From Pseudomonas syringae (GTDB lineage Bacteria; Pseudomonadota; Gammaproteobacteria; Pseudomonadales; Pseudomonadaceae): a DNA stretch of 64,000 bases. Position numbers and translations under genes: made by a program. The stretch lies in NCBI RefSeq assembly GCF_001698815.1, contig NZ_LGSI01000025.1, positions 1 through 64,000 of the forward strand, given 5' to 3'. Shown in pieces: positions 53,810-63,498 of the stretch (positions within the stretch are counted from its first letter, which is position 1; every line of letters begins with the position of its first letter). Below the pieces are notes generated by a model. The model was not told the DNA's origin, searched no databases, and saw only the letters and a program-made list of their open reading frames with translations.

Positions 53810-53910
53810 CCGAACTGAATCGGCCTCTCTTGCTCGAGGAGTGCCAATCATTACGATTTGCGGATTCAGAAGACATCGTGATAGTAAAACCCTCTCACTC
53901 AGCAGCCTGA
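53803..53910 (+). pseudogene. Duplicated 3' end of the LysR gene, copy C
   Basis: It reads EVTELNRPLLLEECQSLRFA and then DSEDIVIVKPSHSAA before the stop, matching the last ~20 residues of the LysR and of copy B. The stop at 53908 lies just before the GNAT start, so this may be the original end of the LysR gene before cargo was inserted. Confidence 0.8.
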
Positions 53911-53916
53911 TCGATC

Positions 53917-54516
53917 ATGACCGACAACCTTACCGGCTTCAGCCAACCCGCACTGACGGGCAAGTCCATTGAACTGCTGCCGCTCCAGGCGTCGCACGCG
54001 CCAGCGCTGTTGCAAGCGGCGGCCGATGGCGAGTTGTGGAACATGAAGGTGACGGTCATTCCGGGTCCGGAGACTGTCGATAAATACATCGCGATTGCCT
54101 TGCAGGGTCGCGAAGCCGGGACGGTCATGCCGTTTGTGATCGTGCGCCGCGATACAGGGCACGTGGTGGGCAGTACCCGCTTCTGGAAGATCGACCGGGC
54201 CAACCGCAAGATGGAAATTGGCCACACCTGGCTGAGTACGACAGCCCAGCGTTCGGGCATCAACACTGAGGCGAAATACCTGCTGCTGGAACACGCCTTC
54301 GAGGTCATACAGGCGGTGCGCGTGCAGTTCACCACCGATGAACTCAACGAGAAATCCCGGGCGGCGATTCTACGCATCGGCGCCATACAGGAAGGCATTG
54401 TTCGTCACGAGCGGATCATGCCCGATGGCCGTAAACGCAATTCCGTACGCTTCAGCATCATTGATGATGAGTGGCCACAGGTGAAGGCCATGCTTGTGGA
54501 AAAAATCCAGCAGTAA
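53917..54516 (+). CDS. GNAT-family N-acetyltransferase (RimJ/RimL-like)
   Basis: This 199-aa acetyl-CoA-dependent transferase has the acetyltransferase_3 layout: ELLPLQASHAPALLQAA at the start, VVGSTRFWKID, and the AQRSGINTEAKYLLLEHAFE segment in the CoA-binding region. The substrate (protein N-terminus or small molecule) is unknown. It lies at the right edge of the accessory region, convergent with the GGDEF-EAL gene. Confidence 0.9.
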   Translation: MTDNLTGFSQPALTGKSIELLPLQASHAPALLQAAADGELWNMKVTVIPGPETVDKYIAIALQGREAGTVMPFVIVRRDTGHVVGSTRFWKIDRANRKMEIGHTWLSTTAQRSGINTEAKYLLLEHAFEVIQAVRVQFTTDELNEKSRAAILRIGAIQEGIVRHERIMPDGRKRNSVRFSIIDDEWPQVKAMLVEKIQQ

Positions 54517-54537
54517 ACCAACGGCAGAAGAATCCGC

Positions 54538-56496
54538 TCAGCCGGTTTGACCGGTCGCCGCATCGAGGCTTTCCTGCGCCAGCCACTCGCGGGTTTCGTC
54601 CGCAGATATGGGGCGTGAGAACAGATAGCCTTGCGCCCAGACACAACCCAGACGCCTAAGCGCGGCCAGTTCGTCTTCGGTTTCAACCCCTTCGACGATG
54701 CATTGGAGCTGCATGTCATGGCTCAAGGCAAGCAGGGATTTGACGATCTTGAAGCTGGCTGGATTGAGGTGAATGCCGGTGACAAAGCTGCGGTCGACCT
54801 TGAGTTTGGTCAACGATAGCGCGTGAATCTGGCTGAGGCTTGAATAGCCGGTGCCGAAATCATCGAGAGAAATGCCGCAACCCAGACTGCGCAGCAGGGC
54901 AATGGCGCGCTGGGTTTGCGCCAGATCCTGGATGACTGCGGTCTCGGTGATTTCCAGATCCAGAGACGCCGGGTCAAATCCGCTGTCGCTGATCACTTGG
55001 GCAATCTGCTGCACAGCTTCTGGAGATCCGCAGTCGTGGGCGGAAAGGTTGAAGGACAGGCGAATGCCTCGCGGCCAGCTGGCTGCGGCGTTCAGGGCAT
55101 GTTTCAGGAGCGGAATCGTCAGTTTGTTGATCAGGCCGATACGCTCGGCGACGGGAATGAATTCGCAAGGTGGAACGTTACCCAGCTCCGGGCTCGTCCA
55201 GCGCCCCAGCGCTTCAAAGGCGACCGTGAGTTGAGTACGGATGTCGATGATGGGCTGAAACACCACATGAAATTCTTCGTACAGATCCGCCCGGCGCAGC
55301 GCCTGCTCGGTGAGGCCTTCGCGATTGAGTTGCCGGCGGTGCTCGGCGCTGAACACACTCAGGGTTCCGGGCCGCTGCCGCTTGCTTTGATACAACGCGT
55401 AATCCGCGTATTCGTAGACTTCGGTGGCGCTGGAAGCCAGGTCCGGGAAGCTCGCGATACCCAATGACGCACTGATCTGGATCGGAATGTCCACCAGCAG
55501 GAAAGGCTCGCGCATCCTGGCGCAAAGGTTGTCGCCAAAAGCCCGCAGTTGCTGGTCGCTTTGGGCATCAGTGATGATCAAGGCAAACTCATCACCGCCC
55601 AGCCGGGCCAGATGCACGCCTTCGTCGAGCAAGCCGGTCAAACGCTGGCCGACCTGATACAGCAACTTGTCGCCGACGCTGTGGCCGTAGAGATCGTTGA
55701 CCGGTTTGAAACCGTCCAGGTCGATCAAACCCACCGCCAAACGCACGTCCCGGTCGCGGGCCTGGATGAGCGTCGCATCGAGGTTGGAGAAAAACTGCCG
55801 GCGGTTCGCCAGGCCGGTCAGGCTGTCCTGATTGGCGAGGCGGCGGTTCTCGTCGCTGAGCTTCTCGGTGCGCGCCTGCATATTCACCAACTGGGTGAAG
55901 TCTGCGTACTGGGACTTGAGGATCGACAGCATGGCGATGGATACCAGCAGCACATTGATCGCGGTGGCAATGAACGTGATGTTGTTGGTGGTGGCAAAAA
56001 ACACCACGAAGGCAATGTTCACCACCGCCGCCGTGGTCAACGCGGCCGGCAGCAGATGCATCATGCAAAAGATGCAGGCGATGACCGTAATCGCCATGTA
56101 GAACGCGACATGGGCCTGACTGTACACATCGCCATAGGGGAACAACGCCAGCGACCACACCGTGAAACCCGCCGCCACCAGAAGCGAAAGTCGATTGGTG
56201 CGCTTGAGGATGTCGAGCATTTTCGCAGGCGGCGGCAGCGTACGCCGACATGAACGCCACCACAGGGCCGCCCTCGTCACGCAAAAAACCGTCATGACCG
56301 CCGGGCAATAGACCACCAGCCAGCGGGGAGCCGAAACGTAATGGGTAGCCGCAAGGGCGAGGCTGTTGATCAGCAGGATGAAGTACATCATCGGCAACTG
56401 GCGCGACAGCGCAATGTACTGCGCCCGGAGCAAACCAGGATTGTCATGGGGTGCGGACATCAACGCCCAAAAGCTACCGAACAGACTTCTCTTCAT
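54538..56496 (-). CDS. GGDEF-EAL bifunctional cyclic-di-GMP enzyme, membrane bound
   Basis: This 652-aa protein (from the ATG at 56496) has five or six membrane helices in residues 34-195. A GGDEF domain follows with intact GGDEF at about 300-304 and no obvious RxxD inhibitory site. The EAL domain keeps FEALGRW, FNLSAHD, EITETAV, DDFGTGYSSL, LKVDRSF and VEGVETEDE, so both diguanylate cyclase and phosphodiesterase activity are possible. The frame is open to 56700; the start is uncertain since no strong ribosome site is visible (56460 is another candidate). Confidence 0.92.
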   Translation of the reverse strand: MKRSLFGSFWALMSAPHDNPGLLRAQYIALSRQLPMMYFILLINSLALAATHYVSAPRWLVVYCPAVMTVFCVTRAALWWRSCRRTLPPPAKMLDILKRTNRLSLLVAAGFTVWSLALFPYGDVYSQAHVAFYMAITVIACIFCMMHLLPAALTTAAVVNIAFVVFFATTNNITFIATAINVLLVSIAMLSILKSQYADFTQLVNMQARTEKLSDENRRLANQDSLTGLANRRQFFSNLDATLIQARDRDVRLAVGLIDLDGFKPVNDLYGHSVGDKLLYQVGQRLTGLLDEGVHLARLGGDEFALIITDAQSDQQLRAFGDNLCARMREPFLLVDIPIQISASLGIASFPDLASSATEVYEYADYALYQSKRQRPGTLSVFSAEHRRQLNREGLTEQALRRADLYEEFHVVFQPIIDIRTQLTVAFEALGRWTSPELGNVPPCEFIPVAERIGLINKLTIPLLKHALNAAASWPRGIRLSFNLSAHDCGSPEAVQQIAQVISDSGFDPASLDLEITETAVIQDLAQTQRAIALLRSLGCGISLDDFGTGYSSLSQIHALSLTKLKVDRSFVTGIHLNPASFKIVKSLLALSHDMQLQCIVEGVETEDELAALRRLGCVWAQGYLFSRPISADETREWLAQESLDAATGQTG

Positions 56497-56677
56497 CAGG
56501 GGATGGATGTCTCTGAATGCAAAACAGATGAAAACCGGCCGGAGAGATCTTTTCCAGCCAGGTACAGGAGCAGAATTAACAAGCTGCTCATCAATTCGTG
56601 TCGGCGGCACCTGAGGTTTCTTCAGTTTTTCCGACGGCGGGCGCGATCCAGAGAAATGAAAAGCGCAGGCTACGGCC

Positions 56678-57373
56678 TTATTTCCCGCTGTCGAGACCAA
56701 AGCTTCGCGACAAACCGGCCAGCCCGTCGGCAGTCAAACGAAGCGCCCGTGAGTCCAGATGCCGGACGACCCAACCCCGCTTGAGCATCAATGCCAGCAA
56801 CATCGCCCCTAGCGCGCCACCGATATGAGGTGAGCGCTCGCTCCAGTCCATGCATGGGTATGCGGTGCGCCTGCGCTGACGGCTCAAGACTTGCGGATCA
56901 ATCCCCAGCTCTGCCAGCAACGACGTGCCCTTCTCGGTCAAGCGGTAATCCTGCCCCTGCACTTCGATCCACTTCGAGGCGAGCAACGCATCGTGCAGCT
57001 TGACCGCTAGCTCGCCCGCGCAATGGTCGTAGCAGGTGCGCGCGTAACGCAGCGCCGAGGGTGTCGAAGGCTTGAATACAGGCGCAGGAATGTCCGCAAG
57101 GAATAGCAACGCTTCCAGCGCGGCGGCCACTTTGGCATTGGCCAGCCGGTAATAGCGATGTCGGCCCTGAACCATCAATTCCACCAGCCCCTGCTCACGA
57201 AGACGGCTGAAATGACTGCTGGCGGTAGAAGCACCGATGTCGGCAACAACCGCCAGCTCCGTGGCGGTCCGCGCATGGCCGTCGAGCAGACTGCACAGCA
57301 TCTTCGCCCGCGCCGGGTCGGCAATGGCGCCAGCGATACTGGCCAGGCTGGTATCCGCACTGTGTGCATCCAT
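56678..57373 (-). CDS. ArsR-type winged-helix transcriptional regulator
   Basis: This 231-aa regulator has an ArsR HTH at residues 10-75 (ADPARAKMLCSLLDGHA; TASSHFSRLREQGLVEL as the recognition region) and an extra C-terminal domain of about 130 residues that includes CMDWSERSPHIGG, a feature of the longer ArsR subfamily beside transporters. It diverges from the MFS gene (57445) and probably represses it. Confidence 0.9.
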   Translation of the reverse strand: MDAHSADTSLASIAGAIADPARAKMLCSLLDGHARTATELAVVADIGASTASSHFSRLREQGLVELMVQGRHRYYRLANAKVAAALEALLFLADIPAPVFKPSTPSALRYARTCYDHCAGELAVKLHDALLASKWIEVQGQDYRLTEKGTSLLAELGIDPQVLSRQRRRTAYPCMDWSERSPHIGGALGAMLLALMLKRGWVVRHLDSRALRLTADGLAGLSRSFGLDSGK

Positions 57374-57444
57374 GATTCGTTCAACCCCGAAGCGTCCCGT
57401 GTTGCGCCAATCATACTGGGCGGCAATCCACAGGGAAGGACTCG

Positions 57445-58722
57445 ATGATGGCTCAGAACGTTTTTTTTGGTCGCAAGGTCGTGGCCGCGACTTTCATATT
57501 GGCCATGTTCGGCTGGGGTATCGGCTTCTATGGGCCACCGGTTTTTATGTACGCAGTCATCCAGCGCACTGGCTGGAGTGCGCAGTTGTGCTCAGCGGCG
57601 GTCACTGTGCATTTCCTGGCGGGTACTCTGGTGGTCGTGAACCTGCCACGGCTGTACCAGCTTTTGGGGGTGGCACGAATCACTGTGTCGGGCACCTTGG
57701 TGCTGAGTATCGGCGTGTATGGCTGGTCGATTGCAAGCCAGCCTTATCAGCTGTTCATTGCCGCAGTGCTGAGCGGATTTGGTTGGGTGACGCTGGGAGC
57801 GGCGGCGGTCAATTCGATCATCGCGCCGTGGTTTGTCGTCAAGCGCCCGGCTGCATTGGCAATGGCCTACAACGGTGCCAGCATTGGTGGCGTGGTGTTT
57901 TCGTCGGTGTGGGTGTTGCTGATTACCGCGACGGGATTCAGCAACGCGGCGCTGATGATCGGGGTGCTGGCGGTTGTAGTGATTAGCGCCCTGTCGCTGC
58001 GGGTATTTCGCTACAAGCCTGAGCAATTGGGGCAATGCCCGGACGGGTCGGCAATGACTGCAGCCGCACCGACCATCACCGCGACGCCGGAAACCAGCGT
58101 CAGATTGTGGGGCAACCGCCAGTTCATGACCCTGGCGGCCGGCATGTCCCTGGGCTTGTTTGCCCAGATCGGATTGATCGCGCATTTATTCCTGCTGCTG
58201 GCGGCAACACTTGGCGTGCAGCAGGCGGGTCTGGCCATGGGCGTGGCCACCGCGAGTGCAATCGTGGGGCGAACACTGGTGGGCTGGCTGATGCCGATCA
58301 ATGCCAATCGCCGCGCCGTCGCCTGCCTGAGTTATGCGGTGCAGTTGCTCGGCGGTATCGTCCTGATCGGCGCAGAAAGTCATTCGGTATGGGTGTGGTT
58401 GGGCGTCGCGTTATTTGGCGCTGGCATCGGCAATGCCACGTCGCTGCCACCGCTGATCGCCCAGAGCGAGTTTGCCCGGCAGCAGAGCCAGCGGGTGGTG
58501 GCCTTGATTGTGGCGATTGCGCAGGGTTGTTATGCCTTTGCGCCAGCTGTGTTCGGCGCAGTCTTCACGATGACCAACGGATCGCAATCGGGGACCTGGC
58601 TGTTTGTGTTGGCGGCAGTGTTTCAGGTATTGGCGATTGCGGTATTTGCGCTGGGTGGCAAGGCGCGGATCGGAAGAACGCCTGTTTCAGATGAGACGTT
58701 GCAGGAGCCAAACATCACGTAA
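57445..58722 (+). CDS. MFS transporter
   Basis: This 425-aa 12-helix major facilitator resembles the CynX/oxalate:formate-antiporter-like group (GWGIGFYGPPVFMYAVIQRT at the start; VGRTLVGWLMP later). AAGGA lies before tandem ATG codons at 57445 and 57448. The divergent ArsR-type regulator suggests induction by its own substrate, which cannot be named. Confidence 0.9.
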   Translation: MMAQNVFFGRKVVAATFILAMFGWGIGFYGPPVFMYAVIQRTGWSAQLCSAAVTVHFLAGTLVVVNLPRLYQLLGVARITVSGTLVLSIGVYGWSIASQPYQLFIAAVLSGFGWVTLGAAAVNSIIAPWFVVKRPAALAMAYNGASIGGVVFSSVWVLLITATGFSNAALMIGVLAVVVISALSLRVFRYKPEQLGQCPDGSAMTAAAPTITATPETSVRLWGNRQFMTLAAGMSLGLFAQIGLIAHLFLLLAATLGVQQAGLAMGVATASAIVGRTLVGWLMPINANRRAVACLSYAVQLLGGIVLIGAESHSVWVWLGVALFGAGIGNATSLPPLIAQSEFARQQSQRVVALIVAIAQGCYAFAPAVFGAVFTMTNGSQSGTWLFVLAAVFQVLAIAVFALGGKARIGRTPVSDETLQEPNIT

Positions 58723-58744
58723 CCACTTGAATAGAAATGCACCC

Positions 58745-58838
58745 CGTAGGACTGGCTTCAGCCGGGAGCAAGCCGGTACATGCGCAACGGCTGCGTCGTC
58801 AGAACCTTCGCCCTCCCGGCTAAAGCCGGTCCTACGGA
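58745..58838. repeat. REPIN, CCGGCTTCAGCCGG type
   Basis: Arms GTAGGACTGGCTTCAGCCGG and CCGGCTAAAGCCGGTCCTACG are inverted. It sits between the convergent ends of the MFS and cytochrome genes. Confidence 0.9.
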
Positions 58839-58850
58839 CCCTGTTTGCCA

Positions 58851-60077
58851 TCAATGCAACGAACTTGCCCGCCCTTTCGCTACGTCTTGTGCCTTGACCT
58901 CGCCATTGCTCTGCCCGAAGCGGCGCAGAACAAAGGTGCTGACGGCGGCGAGTTCGACGTCGTTGTAGGCTCGGGCGAAGTCCGGCATGCGCTGGTCGAC
59001 GCGGCGGGTGCCTTGGGTGTGACCTTCCAGCAATGTCGCCATCAGGTTGGTGCCCGCAGGATCGTTGACGGTTTTCAGCCCCACCAGGGTTGCGATAGGC
59101 GACTGATTGCCGGTGCCGTCCAGACGATGGCAAGCCACGCACGAGTCGGTGAAGACCTTATGCCCGAGGCCTTTGTCAGCTTGATCGTTGATCGCGACCG
59201 TCGGCCGTGCAATGCCTTCGCTGCGCGCTGGCGTGGATTTCAGGTAAACCGCGATCGCATTCACGTCCGCCGGAGTCAGGAAGCGCAGGCTGTGTTCGAC
59301 GGCGTCAGCCATTGGACCACCCGCACCGCCGTAACCCGGCGCATAACCCTGGGACAGGTAGCTGACCAGCGCTTCCTGCGGCCAGGCGCCAATCCCGTGC
59401 TTGGCATCGGAGCTGATGTTGTAGGCGCGCCAGTTGCCCAGCTCGCCACCGGCCAGGGATTTGCCAGAGCTCATGGCCTGGAAGATATTGCGCGGGGTAT
59501 GGCATTCGCCGCAGTGTCCCGGCCCCTGCACCAGATACGCGCCGCGATTCCACTCTGCCGACTGTTTGCTGTCCGGCACGAAGCGCTCATTGTCAGCGAA
59601 TACGACGTTCCAGAAGAACATGCCCCAGCGCTGGTTGAACGGGAACGACAGGTCATTTTCCGGTGGCTTCTGGCTGATCGGCTCAAGGCTGAACAGATAC
59701 GCCTTGATCGCCAAAATGTCTTCGCGGGGCATCATGGTGTAGGACGTGTACGGGAACGCTGGGTAGTAATGTTTGCCGTCCTTGCCGACACCTTTTTGCA
59801 GGGCGCTGACGAACTCGTCATCAGTCCAGTTGCCGATCCCGGTGTCTTTGTCCGGGGTGATGTTCGGCGAATACAGCGTGCCGAACGGCAGCTTGAATTC
59901 CAGGCCGCCCACAAACGGTTTGCCGCCCGGCGTCATGTGACAAGCCACGCAGTCGGCGGCGCGGGTCAGGTATTCGCCTTTGCCGATCAGGGCCGGATCG
60001 GCCGGTGATTGCGCAGCCTGGGCCAGCAGCCCGAAGCCTGCACCCAACAGCGCGAGCGCATAGTTAAACACTTTCAT
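58851..60077 (-). CDS. Triheme cytochrome c subunit of a periplasmic dehydrogenase
   Basis: This 408-aa exported protein has a signal peptide ending near LAQAAQ. Three CxxCH heme sites are visible: CVACH (about residue 38), CGECH (about 187) and CVACH (about 312). It passes electrons from the molybdenum subunit encoded just upstream to the respiratory chain. It is the third gene of the operon, 11 bp after the Mo subunit gene. Confidence 0.94.
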   Translation of the reverse strand: MKVFNYALALLGAGFGLLAQAAQSPADPALIGKGEYLTRAADCVACHMTPGGKPFVGGLEFKLPFGTLYSPNITPDKDTGIGNWTDDEFVSALQKGVGKDGKHYYPAFPYTSYTMMPREDILAIKAYLFSLEPISQKPPENDLSFPFNQRWGMFFWNVVFADNERFVPDSKQSAEWNRGAYLVQGPGHCGECHTPRNIFQAMSSGKSLAGGELGNWRAYNISSDAKHGIGAWPQEALVSYLSQGYAPGYGGAGGPMADAVEHSLRFLTPADVNAIAVYLKSTPARSEGIARPTVAINDQADKGLGHKVFTDSCVACHRLDGTGNQSPIATLVGLKTVNDPAGTNLMATLLEGHTQGTRRVDQRMPDFARAYNDVELAAVSTFVLRRFGQSNGEVKAQDVAKGRASSLH

Positions 60078-60088
60078 AACGGCGCTCC

Positions 60089-62284
60089 TTAAACAGTGAA
60101 ATAGCCAACGCGGCTCAGTGGAAGACGGCGCTCGCGCACTTTTGAAGCGGCGTGCAGCGCGTTGACCAATGCCGCAGCAACCGGCACGGCGCCGGTTTCG
60201 CCGACCCCGCCTGGGCTTTCAGCGCTCGGCATCAGGTGCACTTGCACAGACGGCGCGTCGCTCATGCGGATCTGCCGATAGGCGTGGAAGTTGTTCTGCA
60301 CCACCTGGCCCTTCTCGATCAGAATCTCGTTGAACAGCGCAGCGGACAGACCAAACAGCGTCCCGCCTTCCATCTGCGAGGCCACCGACGTCGGGTTGTT
60401 GACGAAGCCGCAGTCGACGACGGTGATCAGCCGCTTGATGCGCATGCCCTTGTCGCCTTGCATTTCCAGCTCGACCACTGTCGCGACGAAGCTGCCGAAC
60501 ACCGCGCTCACGGCAACGCCGCGACCTTGACCAGCCGGCAATGGGGTTTTCCAGTCAGCCAATTCCGCAGCCTTTTTCAGCACGGCCTGGGCGCGTGGCT
60601 GGTCCTGCATCAGGCTCAAGCGGTAGTCAACCGGATCGGCCTTGGCGTTGTGCGCCAGCTCGTCGATGAAACATTCCACCGCATACGTGCTGCGCAACGG
60701 ACCCACGCCGCGCCACCAAGAAACCGGAATCACGTCCGGGTCCTGACGGATGTAGCGCACTTGCAAGTTGGCCAGCTTGTAGATCGGGTCAATCGCTACT
60801 TCCACAGCATCGCCATCGACGCCGCTTTCCGGCAGCTTGCCGATATAAGCCGCGACCACCGAAGCGCCCGCGATGCGGTGCTCCCAGCCGACCGGACGCA
60901 GATCCTTGTCCAGCGCCGCGTTCAGGCGGTCGACGTAGTGCGGGCGATAACGGTCGTGGGTCATGTCCTCTTCGCGGCTCCAGATCAATTTGATCGGGTA
61001 GCTGAGCTGACGGGCGATGTCCACGGCCTGGAAGATGAAGTCCGATTCCAGGCGACGGCCGAAACCGCCACCGATCAACTGGTTGTGGATAACGACTTTT
61101 TCCAGCGGCATGCCGCAGACTTTCGCCGCGCCCATCTGGGCAAAGGTCGGCGCCTGACAGCCAACCCAGAGCTCACACATGTCCGGGCGAACGTGGGCGA
61201 CGCAGGTCATTGGCTCCAGCGGCGAGTGCGACAGGAACGGCTGCTCATAAACCGCTTCAAAATGACTCGCCGCGTTTTTCAACGCCGCGCCGATGTCGCC
61301 GGTCTGCTTGGCGAATACGCCGTCTTTGGAACTGGCGTCGAGCAATGCCTTGTCCAGTTGCGCCGAATCGACAGCGGCGTGCGGGCCCATGTCCCAGTCG
61401 ATTTCCAGCGCCTTGAGCGCTTGCTGACACGACCAGAAATTCGTCGCGGTCACCGCCACGGCGTTGTCCAGGCGAATCACATCGCGTACGCCCGGCACCT
61501 TGCGCGCCGCGTCTTCGTTCTTCACGCCGCGCAGCTTGCCGCCGAATACCGGACAGGTCAGGGTCGAGGCGATAAACATGTCGGGGATTTTCAGGTCGAT
61601 GGTGAACTGCGCCGAACCGTTGACCTTGTGGGGCGTATCCAGACGCTGGGCTGGCGTGCCCAGCAGTTTGAAATCAGCGATGGCTTTAAGCGGAACGTCG
61701 GTGGGCAGTGGCAGCGCAGAAGCGGCTTGCACCAGCTCGCCATAACTGGCGGTCTGGCCGTTCGGGCCGAGCACCTGACCGTTTTCCGCGTGGCATTGGC
61801 TCGGCGCGACGTTCCAGCGAATCGCCGCAGCCTGGGTCAGCAATACGCGCGCGCTGGCGCCCGCCCGACGCAGCGGCTCCCAGGTGTAACGGGTCGACGA
61901 CGAACCGCCGGTGGCCTGAAATTGCAACACGGTGTCGGTGTACAGCGCGGCATTGGGCGGCGCTTCTTCGATGCTCACTTGGCTGAGCGGCACTTCCAGC
62001 TCTTCAGCAACCATCATGGCGATGCCGGTCTGCACGCCCTGGCCCATTTCAATTTTTGGCGAGATGACCGTGACATGGCCGTCGAGGCCGACACGCACGA
62101 ACGCGCCAAAACCCGGCGACGCCGCATCACCCAGTCGCGCAGCACTGACCGCTTCGGCGGCGAAGCTGCGATTGACCATTGGCGGCAACCAGGTGCTGAT
62201 CACCAGCCCGCCCAGCGACAGTGCGCCACCCTTGAGCAGCCCGCGACGCGAAACCGTCGTGGCAGATCGTTTTACCTCTGACAT
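60089..62284 (-). CDS. Molybdopterin-binding large subunit, isoquinoline/aldehyde oxidoreductase type
   Basis: This 731-aa xanthine-dehydrogenase-family catalytic subunit has a twin-arginine signal (SRRGLLKGGALSLGGLVIS) for folded export. Mo-cofactor motifs include GGGFGRRLESDF and the C-terminal GGVGETG containing the catalytic Glu. AAGGAAG precedes the ATG at 62284; the extension to 62356 lies in the preceding gene. It is of the IorB/AldH type, hydroxylating N-heterocycles or oxidising aldehydes in the periplasm; the substrate is not deducible. Confidence 0.93.
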   Translation of the reverse strand: MSEVKRSATTVSRRGLLKGGALSLGGLVISTWLPPMVNRSFAAEAVSAARLGDAASPGFGAFVRVGLDGHVTVISPKIEMGQGVQTGIAMMVAEELEVPLSQVSIEEAPPNAALYTDTVLQFQATGGSSSTRYTWEPLRRAGASARVLLTQAAAIRWNVAPSQCHAENGQVLGPNGQTASYGELVQAASALPLPTDVPLKAIADFKLLGTPAQRLDTPHKVNGSAQFTIDLKIPDMFIASTLTCPVFGGKLRGVKNEDAARKVPGVRDVIRLDNAVAVTATNFWSCQQALKALEIDWDMGPHAAVDSAQLDKALLDASSKDGVFAKQTGDIGAALKNAASHFEAVYEQPFLSHSPLEPMTCVAHVRPDMCELWVGCQAPTFAQMGAAKVCGMPLEKVVIHNQLIGGGFGRRLESDFIFQAVDIARQLSYPIKLIWSREEDMTHDRYRPHYVDRLNAALDKDLRPVGWEHRIAGASVVAAYIGKLPESGVDGDAVEVAIDPIYKLANLQVRYIRQDPDVIPVSWWRGVGPLRSTYAVECFIDELAHNAKADPVDYRLSLMQDQPRAQAVLKKAAELADWKTPLPAGQGRGVAVSAVFGSFVATVVELEMQGDKGMRIKRLITVVDCGFVNNPTSVASQMEGGTLFGLSAALFNEILIEKGQVVQNNFHAYRQIRMSDAPSVQVHLMPSAESPGGVGETGAVPVAAALVNALHAASKVRERRLPLSRVGYFTV

Positions 62285-62295
62285 GGTGACTTCCT

Positions 62296-62748
62296 TCAGG
62301 CTTGGCTGACGCTTTTGATGGCGGCGCGAATACGCGTATAGGCCGCACAACGGCACAGATTTCCGGCCATGGCCGTAGTGATCTGTTCATCGTTGGCATC
62401 CGGATGCGCCTGCAGAAGTGCCACGGCCGACATAATCTGGCCGGGCTGGCAGTAACCGCACTGCACGACTTCGTGGGCCAGCCAGGCTTTTTGTACTTGC
62501 TGACCGACCGGCAATTCGCCGACCGCTTCAATGGTCGTGACCTTACGCCCGGCGACAGCGCTGACCGGCAACACGCAGGAACGTACGGCCTGGCCATCCA
62601 GGTGAACAGTACAAACGCCACACTGGGCAATCCCGCAGCCGTATTTGGTGCCAGTCAGACCCACGACATCGCGCAGGACCCAGAGCAGCGGCATGTCGGG
62701 AGCGACATCTAGCTCATGTTCCTGACCATTGATCAGTAGTTTTTGCAT
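62296..62748 (-). CDS. 2Fe-2S small subunit of the molybdenum hydroxylase
   Basis: This 150-aa iron-sulfur subunit has a plant-ferredoxin-type cluster at [11 protein letters not shown] plus a later Cys, and a second cluster at CGYCQPGQ and CRCAAY. There is no signal peptide; it is probably co-exported with the Tat-signal-bearing large subunit. AGAGG precedes the ATG at 62748. First gene of the operon. Confidence 0.95.
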   Translation of the reverse strand: MQKLLINGQEHELDVAPDMPLLWVLRDVVGLTGTKYGCGIAQCGVCTVHLDGQAVRSCVLPVSAVAGRKVTTIEAVGELPVGQQVQKAWLAHEVVQCGYCQPGQIMSAVALLQAHPDANDEQITTAMAGNLCRCAAYTRIRAAIKSVSQA

Positions 62749-63046
62749 CACAAAGCCTCTGGCATTCATCACGGTTTAGCGCTGATACGTCGCCAGGGGC
62801 AACGCTGGTCTACAGCGATTTCGGTTCTATTCGGATAATTTTTCAATATCCCCCCGGGACATGGCCGGGGGTGATTTATAAACAGCACACTCATGATCGG
62901 CCTGGAGCAAATCCAGCCACATGAGCGAAAAAAGAAGTAAACGCACTGACGTCAGCGTCAGGCGTAGAGCAGGGTGTGAATAGTACGCTTGTGCCACCAA
63001 GTGGCGGAATGCCTATAACTCCGGCGTTGTGTGGTGCGTAGCGTTC
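62749..63046. promoter_or_regulatory. Upstream region of the molybdenum hydroxylase operon
   Basis: No gene is visible. The leftward operon's promoter must lie here; no operator could be identified. Confidence 0.4.
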
Positions 63047-63150
63047 GATAGGACCGGACTTGTCCGGGAAGGCGTTGATTCAGGCAACGATGCCAATCAG
63101 CCAGGTTGAGCGTCCCGGATGACCTTTTCGGGGACAAGTCCCCTCCTACC
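63047..63150. repeat. Asymmetric REPIN (CCGGACTTGTCCGG / GGGGACAAGTCCCC arms)
   Basis: The left arm is ATAGGACCGGACTTGTCCGG, the right arm GGGGACAAGTCCCCTCCTACC. Unlike other copies, the two arms have different cores. Confidence 0.85.
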
Positions 63151-63164
63151 GCGTTGCGTAGCGT

Positions 63165-63257
63165 TCGGTAGGACCGGACTTGTCCGGGAAGACGCCGGGG
63201 CTGCCAAGGAATACCTTCAGCTTGCACTGGCCTCTTCGGGGACAAGTCCCCTCCTAC
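63165..63257. repeat. Asymmetric REPIN, second copy
   Basis: It has the same mixed arms as the preceding copy, and GCGTAGCGTTCG precedes both, suggesting a tandem duplication. Confidence 0.85.
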
Positions 63258-63498
63258 CTTAGGTAGGGGTCGTGCAGGGCCGTCATTAGTTTAGAAATCT
63301 CTGAACTATGGATTTGAGCTTTCCTATTCTTCCCTCGCGTGGCGCGCCCCTAAGATCGCCAACATTGAGACCGTTCCAAAGAGATCGGCCCGCAGCGATT
63401 ACGATTCTATTTGCTACTGCCCGCTACTGATTTTTTTGCTTCGGTCAACGCCGTGGCCGAGTTGCGCCAGTCGCTTGAGTAATCTTTGGGGTCGATCG
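63258..63498. promoter_or_regulatory. Upstream region of the sugar isomerase-like gene
   Basis: These 240 bases hold no convincing gene; the promoter for the next gene must lie here. Confidence 0.4.

Noticed and set aside
63374..63483. Short frame ending FFASVNAVAELRQSLE before the isomerase gene
   Set aside because: The frame is under 40 codons without a start codon; it may be a gene remnant but the evidence is too thin.
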